Shown here one piece after another: positions 22,370 to 33,944 of a stretch of DNA of 64,000 bases. The DNA is from Botryosphaeria dothidea (taxonomy: Eukaryota; Ascomycota; Dothideomycetes; Botryosphaeriales; Botryosphaeriaceae). The first letter of the stretch is position 1, and every line of letters starts with the position of its first letter. A program made the position numbers and the translations under genes. The notes beneath the pieces are model-generated. The model was not told the DNA's origin. It did no database searches and worked only from the letters and a program-made list of their open reading frames with translations. The DNA lies in assembly GCA_011503125.2 (NCBI GenBank), contig WWBZ02000022.1, positions 4,526,001 through 4,590,000 on the forward strand. The letters are read 5' to 3'.

Positions 22370-22957
22370 GCCGACACGGTCGATACCACTGTTTTGATTT
22401 ATTGCTTATGGCCTACGATCACTCTTCAGTTCTCCTATGTTGATGTGCTCTTGTCAGTCTTTGCAATGCTTTGCTTCGGAGTTCCCAAAATTGGATGATG
22501 GAGAATTCCCTTGTTACAGTACATACCTTGGCAGCCGGCGTTCTTCGAGATGGGCAGACAGGTTGGTTCATTGGTTTTTCAAACTCGAGGGAGGGGAAAC
22601 TATACAGCGGGACTTGGCGTCTTCCCTTCCTTTTTGCTCGTCCTCTTTCCACCATTTTCTTGATTCCCTTTTGCTTGTTTCTTCCTCACACTTACAGAGT
22701 CCGTGCATCCTGCTTGGGTGGGTGTCTGTGATAATTGTACTTGATCTCGAGATACCCCAGAGCATTAAAACTCTCCAATCAAAGCCGCGCGCAAATTGCT
22801 CAAGTTGGGCCTTTTATCAATTTCCTTCACACTGTCATCTATTGGTCTATCTGAGTTAGAACGAGGGCTAACTATCCAGTTCACGTATTCATGATTCATT
22901 GACAGCATTGCATCGTATTTCCCCGGTCACAAGAACCAAAAAATCTCCACGACCTTC
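22370..22957. other. Convergent 3' flanks
   Basis: 588 bases between the stops of the FFxA protein gene and the DUF2264 gene. T-rich, AT-richer than the genes, consistent with two 3' UTRs. No gene seen. Confidence 0.6.
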
Positions 22958-25233
22958 TTACGCATCAATCTTCTCCGAAAGCCAAGCCGGAATCGAAGGC
23001 CTCTTCTGCCAATGCTCTTGGTAGATATCCCTCCAACCGGGCACGCTCTCGGGCAACGCAAAGACAGCGGTGGCATACCACCTAGTCTGCCCGGCCGCCA
23101 CCTCGCTGCGCAAGACGGGCAGGACCGTCCGCGCCTCGACCATGTTGGAGTTGGCATCGGCGTCGAGGATGCTGCCCGTCCGCCCGGTCTTCTCCCTGGG
23201 CAGCAAGTCCACAATCCCCACGGCGCCCGACCGCGGCGACACGGCCAGCGCGGCGTCGCCCTCGCACGCCCACCCTTCGTGCGCGCCCGCGTCGAGCGGC
23301 CCCAGCCGCCTGCCGTCCCTGAGATTGCAGCCGAACACCGCCCACGCGCCCTCAGCCTCCAGCAGCGCCCGGCCCGCCGCGACGCGGTGCACGCGCAGGT
23401 GCCAGTAGGGCGCCGCCTCCTGCGGCGGCACCAGCCACGTGCGCACCTCGACGTCGCTCCACGGGCGCATGCTCGACGCCAGCACGGGCGCGCCCGCGTC
23501 GTGCTCCTCGAAGCGCGCGTCCGCGACGGCGCGCCGCATGCGCCACAGCTCGCCGCCGTCGTCGGACAGCGCCAGCGCCGACTCGGGCACCCACTGCTCG
23601 AGCGTGTAGGCGCCGGTGGCGACGCTGTACGCGAAGGCCGCGCTGTACGCGAAGTGGCCGTACTTGGCCTGCGTGTTCTTCAGCGCGTAGTGGCAGCTCT
23701 GGCCGCTGCTGAGCAGCAGCGCGTGGCCGCCGCGGTTGCTGGCGATCTGGAGGGGGATCTCGAGCTTCTTGATCGGCGGGAGGGTCCGCCAGGGGTGCGG
23801 GGCCTCGGCGCTCGCCCAGAAGGGGTGCGTGGCGGGCAGGGCCAGCGGCGCGAAGGCCAGCATGCACCAGTAGGGCGAGCCCGGCGAGTTGTAGTTCTCG
23901 GCCAGGTAGGTGTTCGGGTAGGTGTAGCCGATGTTGAGCATGCCGTTGGGCTGGAAGATGTCCGGGTGCCGCGTCCACCAGCGCAGGTTGCGCAGGAGCA
24001 GCCCTTTGACGACGCCCCAGGTGAGCGGGGCGGGCAGCTCGGTGTCGGAGAAGGCGACGGCGCCCCAGAAGGCGGCCATGGCGAAGCGGTAGGTCAGCGA
24101 GCGGCCGAAGGTGAGGGCGCGGCCTTCGGCGTCGAAGTAGTAGCTGAGAGGTTTGCGCGTGTCAGCTCTCCTTTCGCTTGCCGGGAGGGATGGAGGGAAT
24201 TCAGACGTACACGATGTCGAGCGCGTACTGGCGCGCGCGCGACCGGAACTCGGCGGCGCGCTCGGGGTCCTTGGATCCGTTCAGCTCGGCGTAGAGGAGC
24301 TGCAGGTATTGGATCGCGAAGGAGCCGCTGTAGTAGTCCATCTGCGTGTAGCCGGCGGGCCCGTCGTTGGACCAGCCCTGGCCGCGGTAGAAGGTGTTGA
24401 GGTGCTTGATGTCGGATTCGAGGCGCGACGACGAGTAGCCGGCGCCGACTTTGGCGAGGCCGAGGTTGGCGAAGACGCGGAACCAGAGCCTGGGGGAAAC
24501 GAGTCGTCAGTCAAGGGGATGAAAAGGTAAGTGGTGTGGTGAGGGCTCGATGCGCGATGTCATGATTGAATCGGGGAGGCCAAGCGGATGGGCTAATACA
24601 CGATAGAAAGACGCAAGAGATGCAAGAAGAGCTGGGATTCTGTGCCTTTTGGGGGGGGGGCACTTTGATGCGGAAATTCACGACAATAGAGAAGAGATCA
24701 ATACAACGAGGAGAGACGTACCAATTTGTGTTCGGCATCTCCTTGTCGTTCATGCTTCCAAGATAGGCTTCAACATTCTTCTTTTGCTTCTCGGTCAAGG
24801 GGTCCCAGAAGTGCTTTCCAGCTATGGCCAGAGTGAAGCCAATGGGACAGGCCTCAACCATGCGTTGGTCGAGATCCTCCATGTACCCCCAGAACTCTTC
24901 ATGCTCAGGATCAGTTCCGCTCACCAGGCCGCGCACATAGCGCTCGGTGCCAGCGTATTCACTATCTCCAGCCAGAAGCGGCGCCAGACCCCATAGAGGA
25001 CGCGCATAGCCCTCGGACTGAGCAGCCGTCTCATCGAAGCGGGTGCCGGTGCCTCCGACGCGCACCAGAGCACCGCCAGGTGATGTTCCGGCGGCGAGGG
25101 GATCAAGCAGAGAGGCGCATGCTGCAACTACATCGTCGCGCGTGCGCATAAGGTTCTTGTTAAACGGATGCAGCGGGAAGGGACGGTTCTTAGCGGCGAG
25201 GCCATGGTTGTTGGTGGCAATCGGAGCTGACAT
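22958..25233 (-). CDS. DUF2264 family protein
   Basis: Three exons on the minus strand: 24722-25233, 24211-24489, 22958-24143; 658 residues. The N-terminal half carries the repeated helical-barrel wording typical of DUF2264: [57 protein letters not shown] and [20 protein letters not shown]. The C-terminal half is a beta-rich domain ([20 protein letters not shown]). The pattern resembles carbohydrate-active (alpha/alpha)6-barrel proteins, so a role on sugars or uronides is plausible but unproved. No signal peptide is seen, which points to an intracellular protein. The start at 25233 is the first ATG giving a family-like N-terminus; an ATG five codons further upstream (25248) is possible. Confidence 0.82.
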
Positions 25234-26686
25234 AATGCAGGGTCTCACTTAAGACCGAAAGGGGAAATTGGGATGGGTTTGCCGGGTGATGACGATGTGC
25301 AAGGAGGGCCGTTTCAGGCCTTGAAACTCGACGGCTGGACGGTTTCGGCTTTCTGGTTTCGCAAAGTCAGACCCTGGGCCGGCGTGCATGCAGCCAGAGT
25401 GAATGCGGGCTCGGGGCAGAGGCTGCAGGCCGGTACTTGGGGACGTACTTGTCAAAGTGCCGAAGGACCGGACCGCTAGAGCGACTTTCCCAAGGCAGAG
25501 GTTGGCGCAATCAAGGCGGCGTCTCAACCGAAGTCTATAAAATGGAGTAGGACTGGTGTCGAGATGCGCAGCGAGTCAGCAGCTGGGGCAGGAAACGCGA
25601 GAACACAGCGGCGCACCAATGGAAGCGGGTGGGCGAGATTGCGACGGGAGGGAGCAAAGCCTAAGCTGGTCAAGCTGCAAAGCAAGCGTGTCGCAAGCCT
25701 CAAACCCTTGGCAAGGCCTTCTAATCAACGACTGCGCGGGAGAAGGGAAGTGCCACAACACCAAGAGGATTTGTGCAGTACATGGCGCCGCCGCCTCTCT
25801 TAACCAGTTGGGCGTCGGTCGACTTTTATCCGCGTATCGGCTAAATTCCTGGCATGAGGGGCTGCGTCCAAAGGGTGTTGAGAGTCCGGGGGTGGCGGCG
25901 GGGGACAGACGGCGACGGATCCACCAGCTCCACTTCTCCAGATCTGCCCTCCAAACGTTCTTTTTCCGGCTGTATCGACTGACATGGCCTACGCGACCGT
26001 TGCTCACGCGGCTCGAGCCACTCGCGCCTGTCGCCGCAGTCACACCGCAGCTGCTCACCACGGGGCGAGTAATATCGCCGGGATCCATGGCGTCCTCGCC
26101 TGCATCGGATAAGCAGCGCAGCTGGAAGCGACGACGCAGGCGCACGGGGATGCTCGCACTACCCCACGAAATACTGGATCACCACGGCATAAGAGCGCAC
26201 CCTCTGCTCCAGCGGGCATCTCCCAGCGGACCCTCAGTTCAAGCTTAACCTTGCTCTCCGCCCTAAACCGCTCTCGTCCCATGTGATACTTGGCTTCCTT
26301 CGGAGAATCCGATCCAGTCTTTGGCACAGCTTGAAGGGCGCCTTGGCAAGCCATCCCGCCAGAATTTCCCACAAATTGCAACTTTCCGCCGCGCTCTGGG
26401 CCCCCTCTGAGGCCTGAGTCGCCGCGTCTTGGCTTGCCGCCGACATAATCCTCGACAAGTTACCTCCCTCCGGACAGTGCCCTACACTCACTCCTCCGGC
26501 GCCTGCTTTTCCGTCTGGGGTTTCGTTTCAACCGAACACCCTTGATATTTCGCCCCGTTTCCCGTCTTTCTCATCCTCTCGACACCATCGACACTTTCTT
26601 TCCAACCCCCTTCCCTTTTCATTCCCATCTCTGTTTCCGTCTGAACTTCATCAATTGGCCGCGAGGTCACCACCAACACCGCAACC
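25234..26686. other. Divergent promoter region, no gene seen
   Basis: 1.45 kb between the DUF2264 gene (leftward) and the sugar transporter (rightward). The right third (26420-26680) is pyrimidine-rich, as in fungal leaders. A 230-codon open frame at 25556-26248 has low-complexity, non-protein-like content and is not called. Confidence 0.55.
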
Positions 26687-28639
26687 ATGGTGTCCTTCCT
26701 CCAGCGCGTCGTTCACAACGACGCCATGAAGTCCGACCCGACTGAGATCTACGGCTGGCGTGTCTACATGCTCGCCTGCAGCGCCTGCTTCGGCGGCATG
26801 CTGTTCGGCATGGACATCGGTATCATCGGCGGCGTGCTCGAGCTGCCAAAGTTCCAGGAAGTCTATGGCCTGTCCGACCTCGATGATGCCGGTATGAAGG
26901 ACCTTTCGGCAAATATCGTCTCTACCCTTCAGGCTGGTTGTTTCGCCGCCTGCTTCGTCACCTCCTGGTTGGCCGACAAGCTTGGTCGTCGTGCTGCTCT
27001 GCTGATTGCTGCTCTGGTTGCCATTGTTGGCTGCGTCATGCAGGCCGCCGGTGAGGGTCACTTGGCTGTCATGTATATTGGAAGGTGCGTGCATTCTCCA
27101 GGTTGAATCAATGGACTTTCCCAAATCGATAATGCAAAGTCTCGCTGTAAGGTTTCAAAGCTAACAAGCGTCTTCTACGCACAGGTTCATTGCCGGTCTG
27201 GGTGTTGGTGCTGCTTCCATGGTCGTCCCTCTTTACATTTCGGAGAATGCGCCTCGTGCCATTCGTGGAGGTCTTACTGGTATCTATCAACTTTTCGTGA
27301 GTACCGCTCAACTTTCGAATGCGAACTTCAACTGACCTGTTTTAGATTGCCACTGGTACGATGCTGGCTTTCTGGACAAACTACGGTGCCATCAAGCACC
27401 TGCACGGCCATGCAACTTACGGTACGTCGGACAAGCTACAGTGATTTACATCTGACTAAAACTTTTTGTTTAGTCGTCCCGCTTGTCGCCCAATCTCTCC
27501 CTGCTATTGCCCTTCTGTTCAGCATGTGGTTCTGCAATGAATCTCCTCGCTTCCTCGCCAAGCAGGACCGCTGGGAGGAGGCCACTGCTGTTCTCACCCG
27601 CATTCGTCAGCTGCCGTCGTCCCACCCCTACGTCCAGAGCGAACTTCAGGAGATTGCCGAGCAGCTTGAGCATGAGCGCCGCCTGATCGGTGGAGCCTCT
27701 CTGAAGGACCTTCAGAAGGAGATGTGGCGCATTCCCGGCAACCGCAAGCGTGCTCTGCTCACCATCGGTCTCATGGTCTGCCAGCAGATGACCGGTACCA
27801 ACGCCAGTAAGTCTACTCCCTCCAACACTTTCTTCCAATTGAAGTCACTCACTAACATCCCCCGCCAGTCAACTACTATGCGCCCATGATCTTCCGCGGC
27901 CTCGGCATCCCCTCCGCCGAAACCGGTCTCTTCGCAACGGGCATCTACGGCGTCGTCAAGATGGTGACATGCGCGTGCTTCCTGCTCTTCGTCGCCGACT
28001 CGCTGGGCCGCCGGCGCTCGCTGCTGTGGACGTCGATCGCGCAAGGGTCGTGCATGTACTACATCGGCATCTACGTGCGGGTGGCGCCGCCCAAGGAGGG
28101 CGCGGCGGTGCCGCCGGCCGGCTACTTCGCGCTCGTCTGCATCTTCCTGTTCGCCGGCTTCTTCCAGTTCGGCTGGGGCCCCGTGTGCTGGATCTACATC
28201 TCCGAGATCCCCACGGCGCGCCTGCGCTCGACCAACGTCGCCCTCGGCGCCGCCACGCAGTGGCTGTTCAACTTCGTCGTCGCGCGCGCCACGCCCAACA
28301 TGCTGGCGACGATGGGCAAGGGCGGTTATGGGTGAGTTTTTTTTCTCTTCTTCTTCTTCTTCTTCTTCTCCCTTGTCGAAAAGTGATGACTGATGTCCCC
28401 CCAATAGCGCCTTCTTCACCTACGGCACCTTCTGCTTCACCATGTTCTTCTTCGTCTGGTTCCTCGTGCCGGAGACCAAGGGCCTGTCGCTCGAGCGCAT
28501 GGACGACCTCTTCGGCGTCACCGAGCTCGTCAAGGACATCGAGGGCGCCGACGGCAGTCCCACTGGCCGCCGCTCGCCCGCCGCCGCCGCCGAGGAGAAG
28601 ACGGGTGTCGAGCAGGTCGAGATCACCAGGGTCAAGTGA
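26687..28639 (+). CDS. MFS sugar transporter (quinate/hexose permease type)
   Basis: Six exons: 26687-27084, 27185-27296, 27346-27421, 27474-27806, 27869-28331, 28408-28639; 537 residues. Sugar-porter signatures are clear: [17 protein letters not shown] in helix 1, [11 protein letters not shown] between helices 2 and 3, and [33 protein letters not shown] precedes the central loop. [17 protein letters not shown] in helix 7, [11 protein letters not shown] and the C-terminal [16 protein letters not shown] complete the set. Twelve helices can be counted. It is a plasma-membrane proton symporter or facilitator. The sequence looks closest to fungal quinate- or uronate-type permeases, not classical yeast Hxt proteins, but the substrate is inferred. 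Intron 5 contains a (CTT)n tract and the 3' UTR a (GTT)10 tract. Confidence 0.88.
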
Positions 28640-28658
28640 GCGCGTGTGTCCAGGTGTC

Positions 28659-28690
<32 letters not shown>

Positions 28691-30011
28691 TTGGCTTAGA
28701 TAGCTGGAGACCATGTTGGTCGGTGGAAGATGACATCTATCGCTGTCGCGTGCATTTTTAGTGCACTTCCATCTCGTTAATGAGCTTGGGGATATACCAA
28801 TGATTAATGACTCCGTGTGTTGATTTTTGAAAACTCCGTGAAGAAAAAAAAAAACATTGCAAGTCTGAATTTCCGACCTCAATTTTTGGCAGAAGCCAGA
28901 ACGCTGGTGTATCGGAAGACTGAGCAGGGCTGTCTATACAGGAGTAGTGGATCATCCGAGACCAAGCGACATGCGCCGGCGATAAGCGATGCAAATAGCC
29001 GGCAAGACATGCCCACGGCATCCGCGGGATCCAGATCGAAAGGAAGCGAGGGGCAGATCTCATCTGCGCAGGGCTGAAAATAGCGACGGCGTTTGGGGTG
29101 AACGGCATTATCGGGTCAAACCCGCATTTAAGCCACGCCTTTGTGCTGCCTGCGGATGGACGACTGAGCGTGCGCGAGACATTAAGGTGCTGACGTAGTA
29201 CCCACATATCCACACACACCTCTCTCTCGGGGCTCGGAGACAAGAAAGATGACAGGGGTGGCCACAGATCCGGGCCGCTCCCAGAGATCTTGCTTACATT
29301 TCTTGGCGTGTCTGCGTACCACCGCCGTGGATTCCCACGCTGAGAAAGAGTATGTCATGGAGACAAGAAGCCCCACAGTTGAAGCCTCCAGAGAGGAGAA
29401 AATTACGAGACGCCGTTAGTGTCGGACAAGCGCAGCGGACGAACCGTCGCACGCTTCGGTTTCGCAGGAACGCCGAAACCTGAAGTGAAGGAGCTGAACC
29501 CACGATAGAAGAGCAAGCTTCCCGATTCCCAAGGCTACCACATGCGTTTTCTCTCGCCCCAAGCCTTTTCGGCGCATCGGAACCGTCCGAACCATTGTGC
29601 CGAACAGCGAAGGCGTAAAAAAGGCGTCGTTTGTGGGAAAGGCCGTGTCTAGCTCCGTCGCGCGCGCGCTACGGGCCGGCCTTTAAGGCGGAGTTAGAAG
29701 GAGATGGCGTCACGTCTCAGGTCTGATCCCAGCAACGCGGGCAGGGGAACACTGCGAGAAGAGCAGAGGGACAATGGATTACACTAATTGATTCAAGAAC
29801 TAGCAGAGAGACGGGGCAGTGTAGAGAAGGCCGGTCCCCTTCTATTTAACCACGATTCCGTCCTCCCCCATTTCCATCCCATACACCCAGACACCCTCCA
29901 ACACCACCACCACCACACGACTACCAGCAGTCCCTCAGGTCCAATTGTCCAACCCCAGACTCCCGCAAAAAAAAAAAAAAAAAGAACCAGAACAACAAAA
30001 GGACTGCAACA
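28640..30011. other. Intergenic, no gene seen
   Basis: 1.37 kb from the transporter stop to the dehydrogenase start. Contains the (GTT)10 tract, an A12 run at about 28844-28855 and an A17 run at 29967-29983, only 28 bases before the next ATG. No gene recognised. Confidence 0.55.
28660..28689 (+). repeat. (GTT)10 microsatellite in the transporter 3' flank
   Basis: Ten perfect GTT units starting 21 bases after the TGA of the sugar transporter, probably in its 3' UTR. Confidence 0.9.
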
Positions 30012-31037
30012 ATGCCCTCCCTCAGCGTCCTCCTCAACTTCCTCCACTCCCAGCTCTTCGTCACCGTCCCCAAGCCCACCTCCTCCTTCACCGACCGCGT
30101 CGTCATTGTCACCGGCGGCAACGTCGGCCTCGGCCTCGAGACCGCCCGCACCATCGCCTCGCTCAACGCCGCCAAGGTCATCATCACCTCGCGCTCGACC
30201 GAGAAGGGCGAACAAGCCCGCGCCTCGATCCTCTCCACCACCAAGCGCGACGCCTCCGCCGTCGAGGTGTGGCCGCTCGACCTCTGCTCCTACGCCTCGG
30301 TCAAGGCGTTCGCGGCGCGCGCCGCGCGCGAGCTGCCCCGGCTGGACGCGCTGATCTGCAACGCGGGCGTCGCCACAGGGGCGTTCGCGCTGGCGGAAGG
30401 GCACGAGACGACGGTGACGACCAACGTCATCAGCACGTTCCTGCTGGCACTGCTGCTGCTGCCGCGGCTGAAGGAGACGGCGCGCCGCACCAACACGCTC
30501 ACGCACCTGACGATCGTGTCGTCCGAGGTGCACTTCTTCACGACCTTCGACGAGGCGCGCAAGAACCCGGCCGACCCCGTCTTCGAGCTGCTGCGCGACG
30601 AGCGCAAGTCCGACATGCCCGACCGGTACAACGTGTCCAAGCTGCTCGAGGTCTTCGTCGTGCGCGCCCTCGCCGCCGGGCCCGCCGTGGGCGGAGCCAA
30701 GGAGGCGCCCTACCCGGTCGTCCTGACGGCGCCCAACCCGGGCCTCTGCGCGTCGGCGCTGCGGCGCGAGTTCTACGAGGGCCCGGCCCTGATGCGCTGG
30801 GGCGTGCGGCTGATGGAGCTGCTGCTCGAGCGCACGAGCGAGGAGGGCGCGCGCAACTTCGTCACCTGCGCCAGCGCCGGCGAGAACTACCACGGCCAGT
30901 ACGTCAGCGACGGCGTGCCCAAGACGCCGGCCAAGTTCGTGCTGAGCGCCGAGGGCGAGAAGATGCAGGAGCGCGTGTGGGCCGAGCTGAGGGACATCCT
31001 CGAGGATATCGAGCCCGGCGTTACGAAGAACTTGTGA
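30012..31037 (+). CDS. Short-chain dehydrogenase/reductase (retinol dehydrogenase-like)
   Basis: A single exon of 341 residues. The Rossmann cofactor motif is TGGNVGLG (about residue 34), followed by the SDR marks DALICNAGV, a catalytic Ser in LTIVSSEVHFF and the YNVSK active site. The length and the early hydrophobic N-terminus (MPSLSVLLNFLHSQLFV) match fungal SDRs annotated as retinol dehydrogenase-like, which reduce carbonyls on hydrophobic substrates with NADP(H). The Arg after the second beta strand (TSRS) favours NADP over NAD. The real substrate is unknown. A run of 17 A residues ends 28 bases before the ATG. Confidence 0.85.
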   Translation: MPSLSVLLNFLHSQLFVTVPKPTSSFTDRVVIVTGGNVGLGLETARTIASLNAAKVIITSRSTEKGEQARASILSTTKRDASAVEVWPLDLCSYASVKAFAARAARELPRLDALICNAGVATGAFALAEGHETTVTTNVISTFLLALLLLPRLKETARRTNTLTHLTIVSSEVHFFTTFDEARKNPADPVFELLRDERKSDMPDRYNVSKLLEVFVVRALAAGPAVGGAKEAPYPVVLTAPNPGLCASALRREFYEGPALMRWGVRLMELLLERTSEEGARNFVTCASAGENYHGQYVSDGVPKTPAKFVLSAEGEKMQERVWAELRDILEDIEPGVTKNL

Positions 31038-31532
31038 GGGGCTTGACTTCTTTGCTTTTTTCTCACGTTTGACGAGGGGAGCGTTGAGGAGTTTCGGTAA
31101 ACTGGAATAGAAGCGTTCTCGTTTGGGGACCAGCGAGTATACATCTAATAATCTTTTCAATGTCATCTGAAGCGTTAGTTTTACCAAATTACGGCCTTGA
31201 ACAGTGCTCTTCCTTGATGATTGGGAAGTTGATGCCATTGCAAATAGCTAGTCAAAACTAATACAATCGACTCCCGCCGTGATGTGCCCTTGCGTTTGTG
31301 GTGAAAGCGATCGTTACTTCCTTTGCCAATTATCGATTGCTGCTGCGTCGTGCGCGGTCGTCGAGAGAATAAACGGGACGGAAACCAATCAAGCCTACTC
31401 GATCCCTCGCCGAGTCAAGTGTAAAACGCCGTTCGAACAAGAAAGCAGAACATTCAGTCATGCATGTCAGGTATGCTGTAGTCCCGTCGTTGTTGGTATG
31501 TTTATGAATCCGAAAAACACAGGCGACTGGCT
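31038..31532. other. Convergent 3' flanks
   Basis: 495 bases between the stops of the dehydrogenase and the RPEL protein gene. No gene seen. Confidence 0.55.
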
Positions 31533-32210
31533 TTACGCGGATGCAGGGTTCTCGCTCAGGATGCCCTTATTCACGAGGTCTTCGGGGTCGGGTCGATGCT
31601 TGAGCGCATTCTCCAGGTTGTCAGCCTTCATGTTGCGTTCAAGCTCGATCTGGTGGGCTTGGAGGGCGGGAGCGGCGTTGGAGTCGGGGAGAATGTGGCC
31701 TAGTAGATCAATCTTGTCAGCGACTAGTCTCTCGTCTTGTTGCAGAATAATAGTAACGAGGGACGCGGCGCCGTAGGAGCAGTCGTGAAACAAGGCGCGG
31801 TGGCCCAAGCACGGCCATTCTTCACCGCGTAATGCGTGTGGGGGAAGGAGGGTACGTACGCTCGACCAGAGTCTCGCGGTCAGGGCGGTGGGCCAGTCCC
31901 TTCTTCAGATTGTCGGCGACCCGCTGGCGCTCGAGTTCCAGCTGCTTCTGCTGGAGGGCACTGCGCATTGGTGAGTAACAATGATGCTATGGCAGAAGTT
32001 CATGATCGGTAGAAGAAAGCTGAGAGCTTTGCGAAAGAGGAGGAGGACCCACGGAGCAGCGTTGGTGTCGAGCAGGATGTGCCTGTTCTTCAGGTCCTGA
32101 GGATCCGGACGGTGCTGCAGGTGCTTCTCGAGCGAGTTGCGGCGCTCGTTGCTGCGGACAGGCGAGATGGGGGTCTCGTCGACGATGGGAGTCTCAGCTT
32201 CGGTGGCCAT
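31533..32210 (-). CDS. Small RPEL-repeat protein
   Basis: Three exons on the minus strand: 32053-32210, 31860-31960, 31533-31699; 141 residues. Three RPEL-type units are spaced through almost the whole protein: LEKHLQHRPDPQDLKNRHIL, LKKGLAHRPDRETLVERHIL and LENALKHRPDPEDLVNKGIL. The first two are followed by L.DTNAAP or LPDSNAAP. In animals RPEL motifs bind G-actin (MRTF, Phactr). In fungi small proteins consisting only of RPEL units occur, but I know of no settled function; monomeric-actin binding is an inference from the motif. No signal or membrane segment. The joins at CC|T and C|GC restore the repeat consensus, which supports the model. Confidence 0.88.
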
Positions 32211-33300
32211 TGTTGCGTAGAGTGAAGAGGTTGGTTTGGTGAGGGGTGAGGGGTGAGAGTGAGGCGGAATGCGGAGGTGGAGAGATAGCTCAGCTGAGGG
32301 GAGCTAGCAGGCGGGAGGCAGCGGAATTTGTGTGCTTCGGCTCAGCAACGTCCATGCGGTGGCGTGGCACACCCACACACACGCACAAAACAACGTGGAT
32401 CTGGGCGGTCAGTCGAGAGTCTTTGCTGTCGAGGCGGTGTTGACCAGGTGATGGTCTGCGCTGGCTGTCTTGCGCGTGAGAGGTCAGAACTGGCGGAGGG
32501 CAGCTTGAGCTCCAGCCCGCGCCTGGCCCGCGCTCCAGAACAACAGAAGAGAGAGCCCCGCAAACGTTCCCCTCCCGCTTGCAGCGCCGCAAAAGAACCC
32601 TCCGATCTCCGCTGCGAGCCCTGGCCTGACGATCCAGGCACCGCCGGCTTCCCCACCTGCACACCTACTTTTGCCAGCCCTCCCAACGTCCTGCGCCTCA
32701 CTTAGAGCTGCGATCAACACCTCAGCCGTCCGAGCACTGCACGTTCTGCGCCTGTCGCACACCCATCACACGCTTCCCTCGCCACGAATGACGTCGCCGA
32801 TCAAGCCATGAGGCCAAACCCGTGCGAGCAGTCCTGTGACCGTCCGTCGCGTGAGCCCTGACGCCCGAGCACGTCTGCCTGGCCATTGCACGCCGCACAC
32901 GTCGCAGAGCCTCCTGCAATTTGGCCTCGATTGAGTCTCGACTGGCGGAGCAGATAATCGCCCGGAACCCGCCGATTCCAGAACCCCTCGCCCCAGTGTT
33001 TCCCTGTCGATCTATATCTGCAGAGGGTCGCTGCCGGACTCGAGATTCCCACCGCGTGCTCCCACGGAGCATCGAAGCACTTGTCTGAATGGGTTCGTCA
33101 TCAGGAACGCAATATGCAGGAGCTAATGCAAAGTGTGTAGTCAAATTAGCTGAAAGGTATATTCAAGTTGGTCGAATGGTGTCGCCAAATTAGCCCACCC
33201 GCGGCCATGCGCTCGTCCCGTCCTCCGCCGCTCACTGTCCACACTCTGGTCCCAAATAGTCACTCTCGCAATCTTTCTCCTCATTGACGGGCCCATCATC
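32211..33300. other. Intergenic, no gene seen
   Basis: 1.1 kb between the RPEL gene promoter and the 3' end of the secreted-protein gene. Short overlapping frames only. Confidence 0.5.
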
Positions 33301-33944
33301 CTAATACGTCGTCGGCGTCGCGGGAGTCGTACCGTTGTCCGCGCTGCACGACGTGACAGTCTGTGTGCCCAGCGGCGCGTTGACGTTCGTGCCGCACCTC
33401 ACGACCTGCATTCCCATCGTCAGCACAAAATGATCACCGGAAAAAATGAGGCGCACGAGCTCGAGAGAAAAAGTCCAGACTTCTCATCACATCCCAACAT
33501 CGTCCTTGCACCGAAATGAAAGGTTAAGAGCAGCGCCCGGGCAAATCACAGAACGAGGGAAAGGCACATGGAAATCGCTCACCGGTCCGGGACCAAGCCC
33601 CAATCTCTCCAGGACGCAGCCGCCACAGTCCACATATTCGGTCATCGTGGTGTAGGACTCGTAGAATGTGCACGTTGACTGCGAGAGCGGGCCGAACTTG
33701 CCGTTTCCGAAGATTCTGGTCGTGCAGCTCGCACTGGGCGTCGTTGGGCTCGAGACGGTCAAAGTTGCTACTTCGGTAGTCGATGCTGGTGTCACAACGG
33801 GTGATGCTCTGTTGCCCACTGTCAGCCTGCTGTCTTGAAGATAGAGATCCCCTACGTCAGTTGCAGGTGCCTCTGGAGAACTCACATGCTGCTGGTAGTG
33901 AGCGCCAGTACGAACAAAGCGACATTGCTCCGAAGGTTCAACAT
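33301..33944 (-). CDS. Small secreted six-cysteine protein
   Basis: Three exons on the minus strand: 33886-33944, 33583-33826, 33301-33405; 135 residues. The N-terminus MLNLRSNVALFVLALTTSS is a signal peptide. The mature part is Thr/Ser/Val-rich and has six Cys, in the contexts SASC, STCTF, VDCGGC, VVRCGT and TSCSA. The core TTMTEYVDCGGC is compact and the C-terminus is Thr/Pro-rich. Small secreted Cys proteins of this kind are typical of fungal secretomes and effector candidates, but I recognise no family. The exon 1/2 acceptor is ambiguous: CAG at 33827-33829 was used, and a second in-frame AG just downstream would shorten the protein by six residues. Confidence 0.72.

Noticed and set aside
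23012..24400. 462-codon open frame on the plus strand
   Set aside because: Antisense to the DUF2264 gene; Arg/Ala/Gly-rich with no domain.
25556..26248. 230-codon frame between DUF2264 and the sugar transporter
   Set aside because: Mixed low-complexity content, competing frames on the other strand, no conserved features; better read as promoter.
29793..31238. 481-codon open frame on the minus strand
   Set aside because: Antisense to the short-chain dehydrogenase, whose cofactor and YxxxK motifs are unambiguous; the antisense product is low-complexity.
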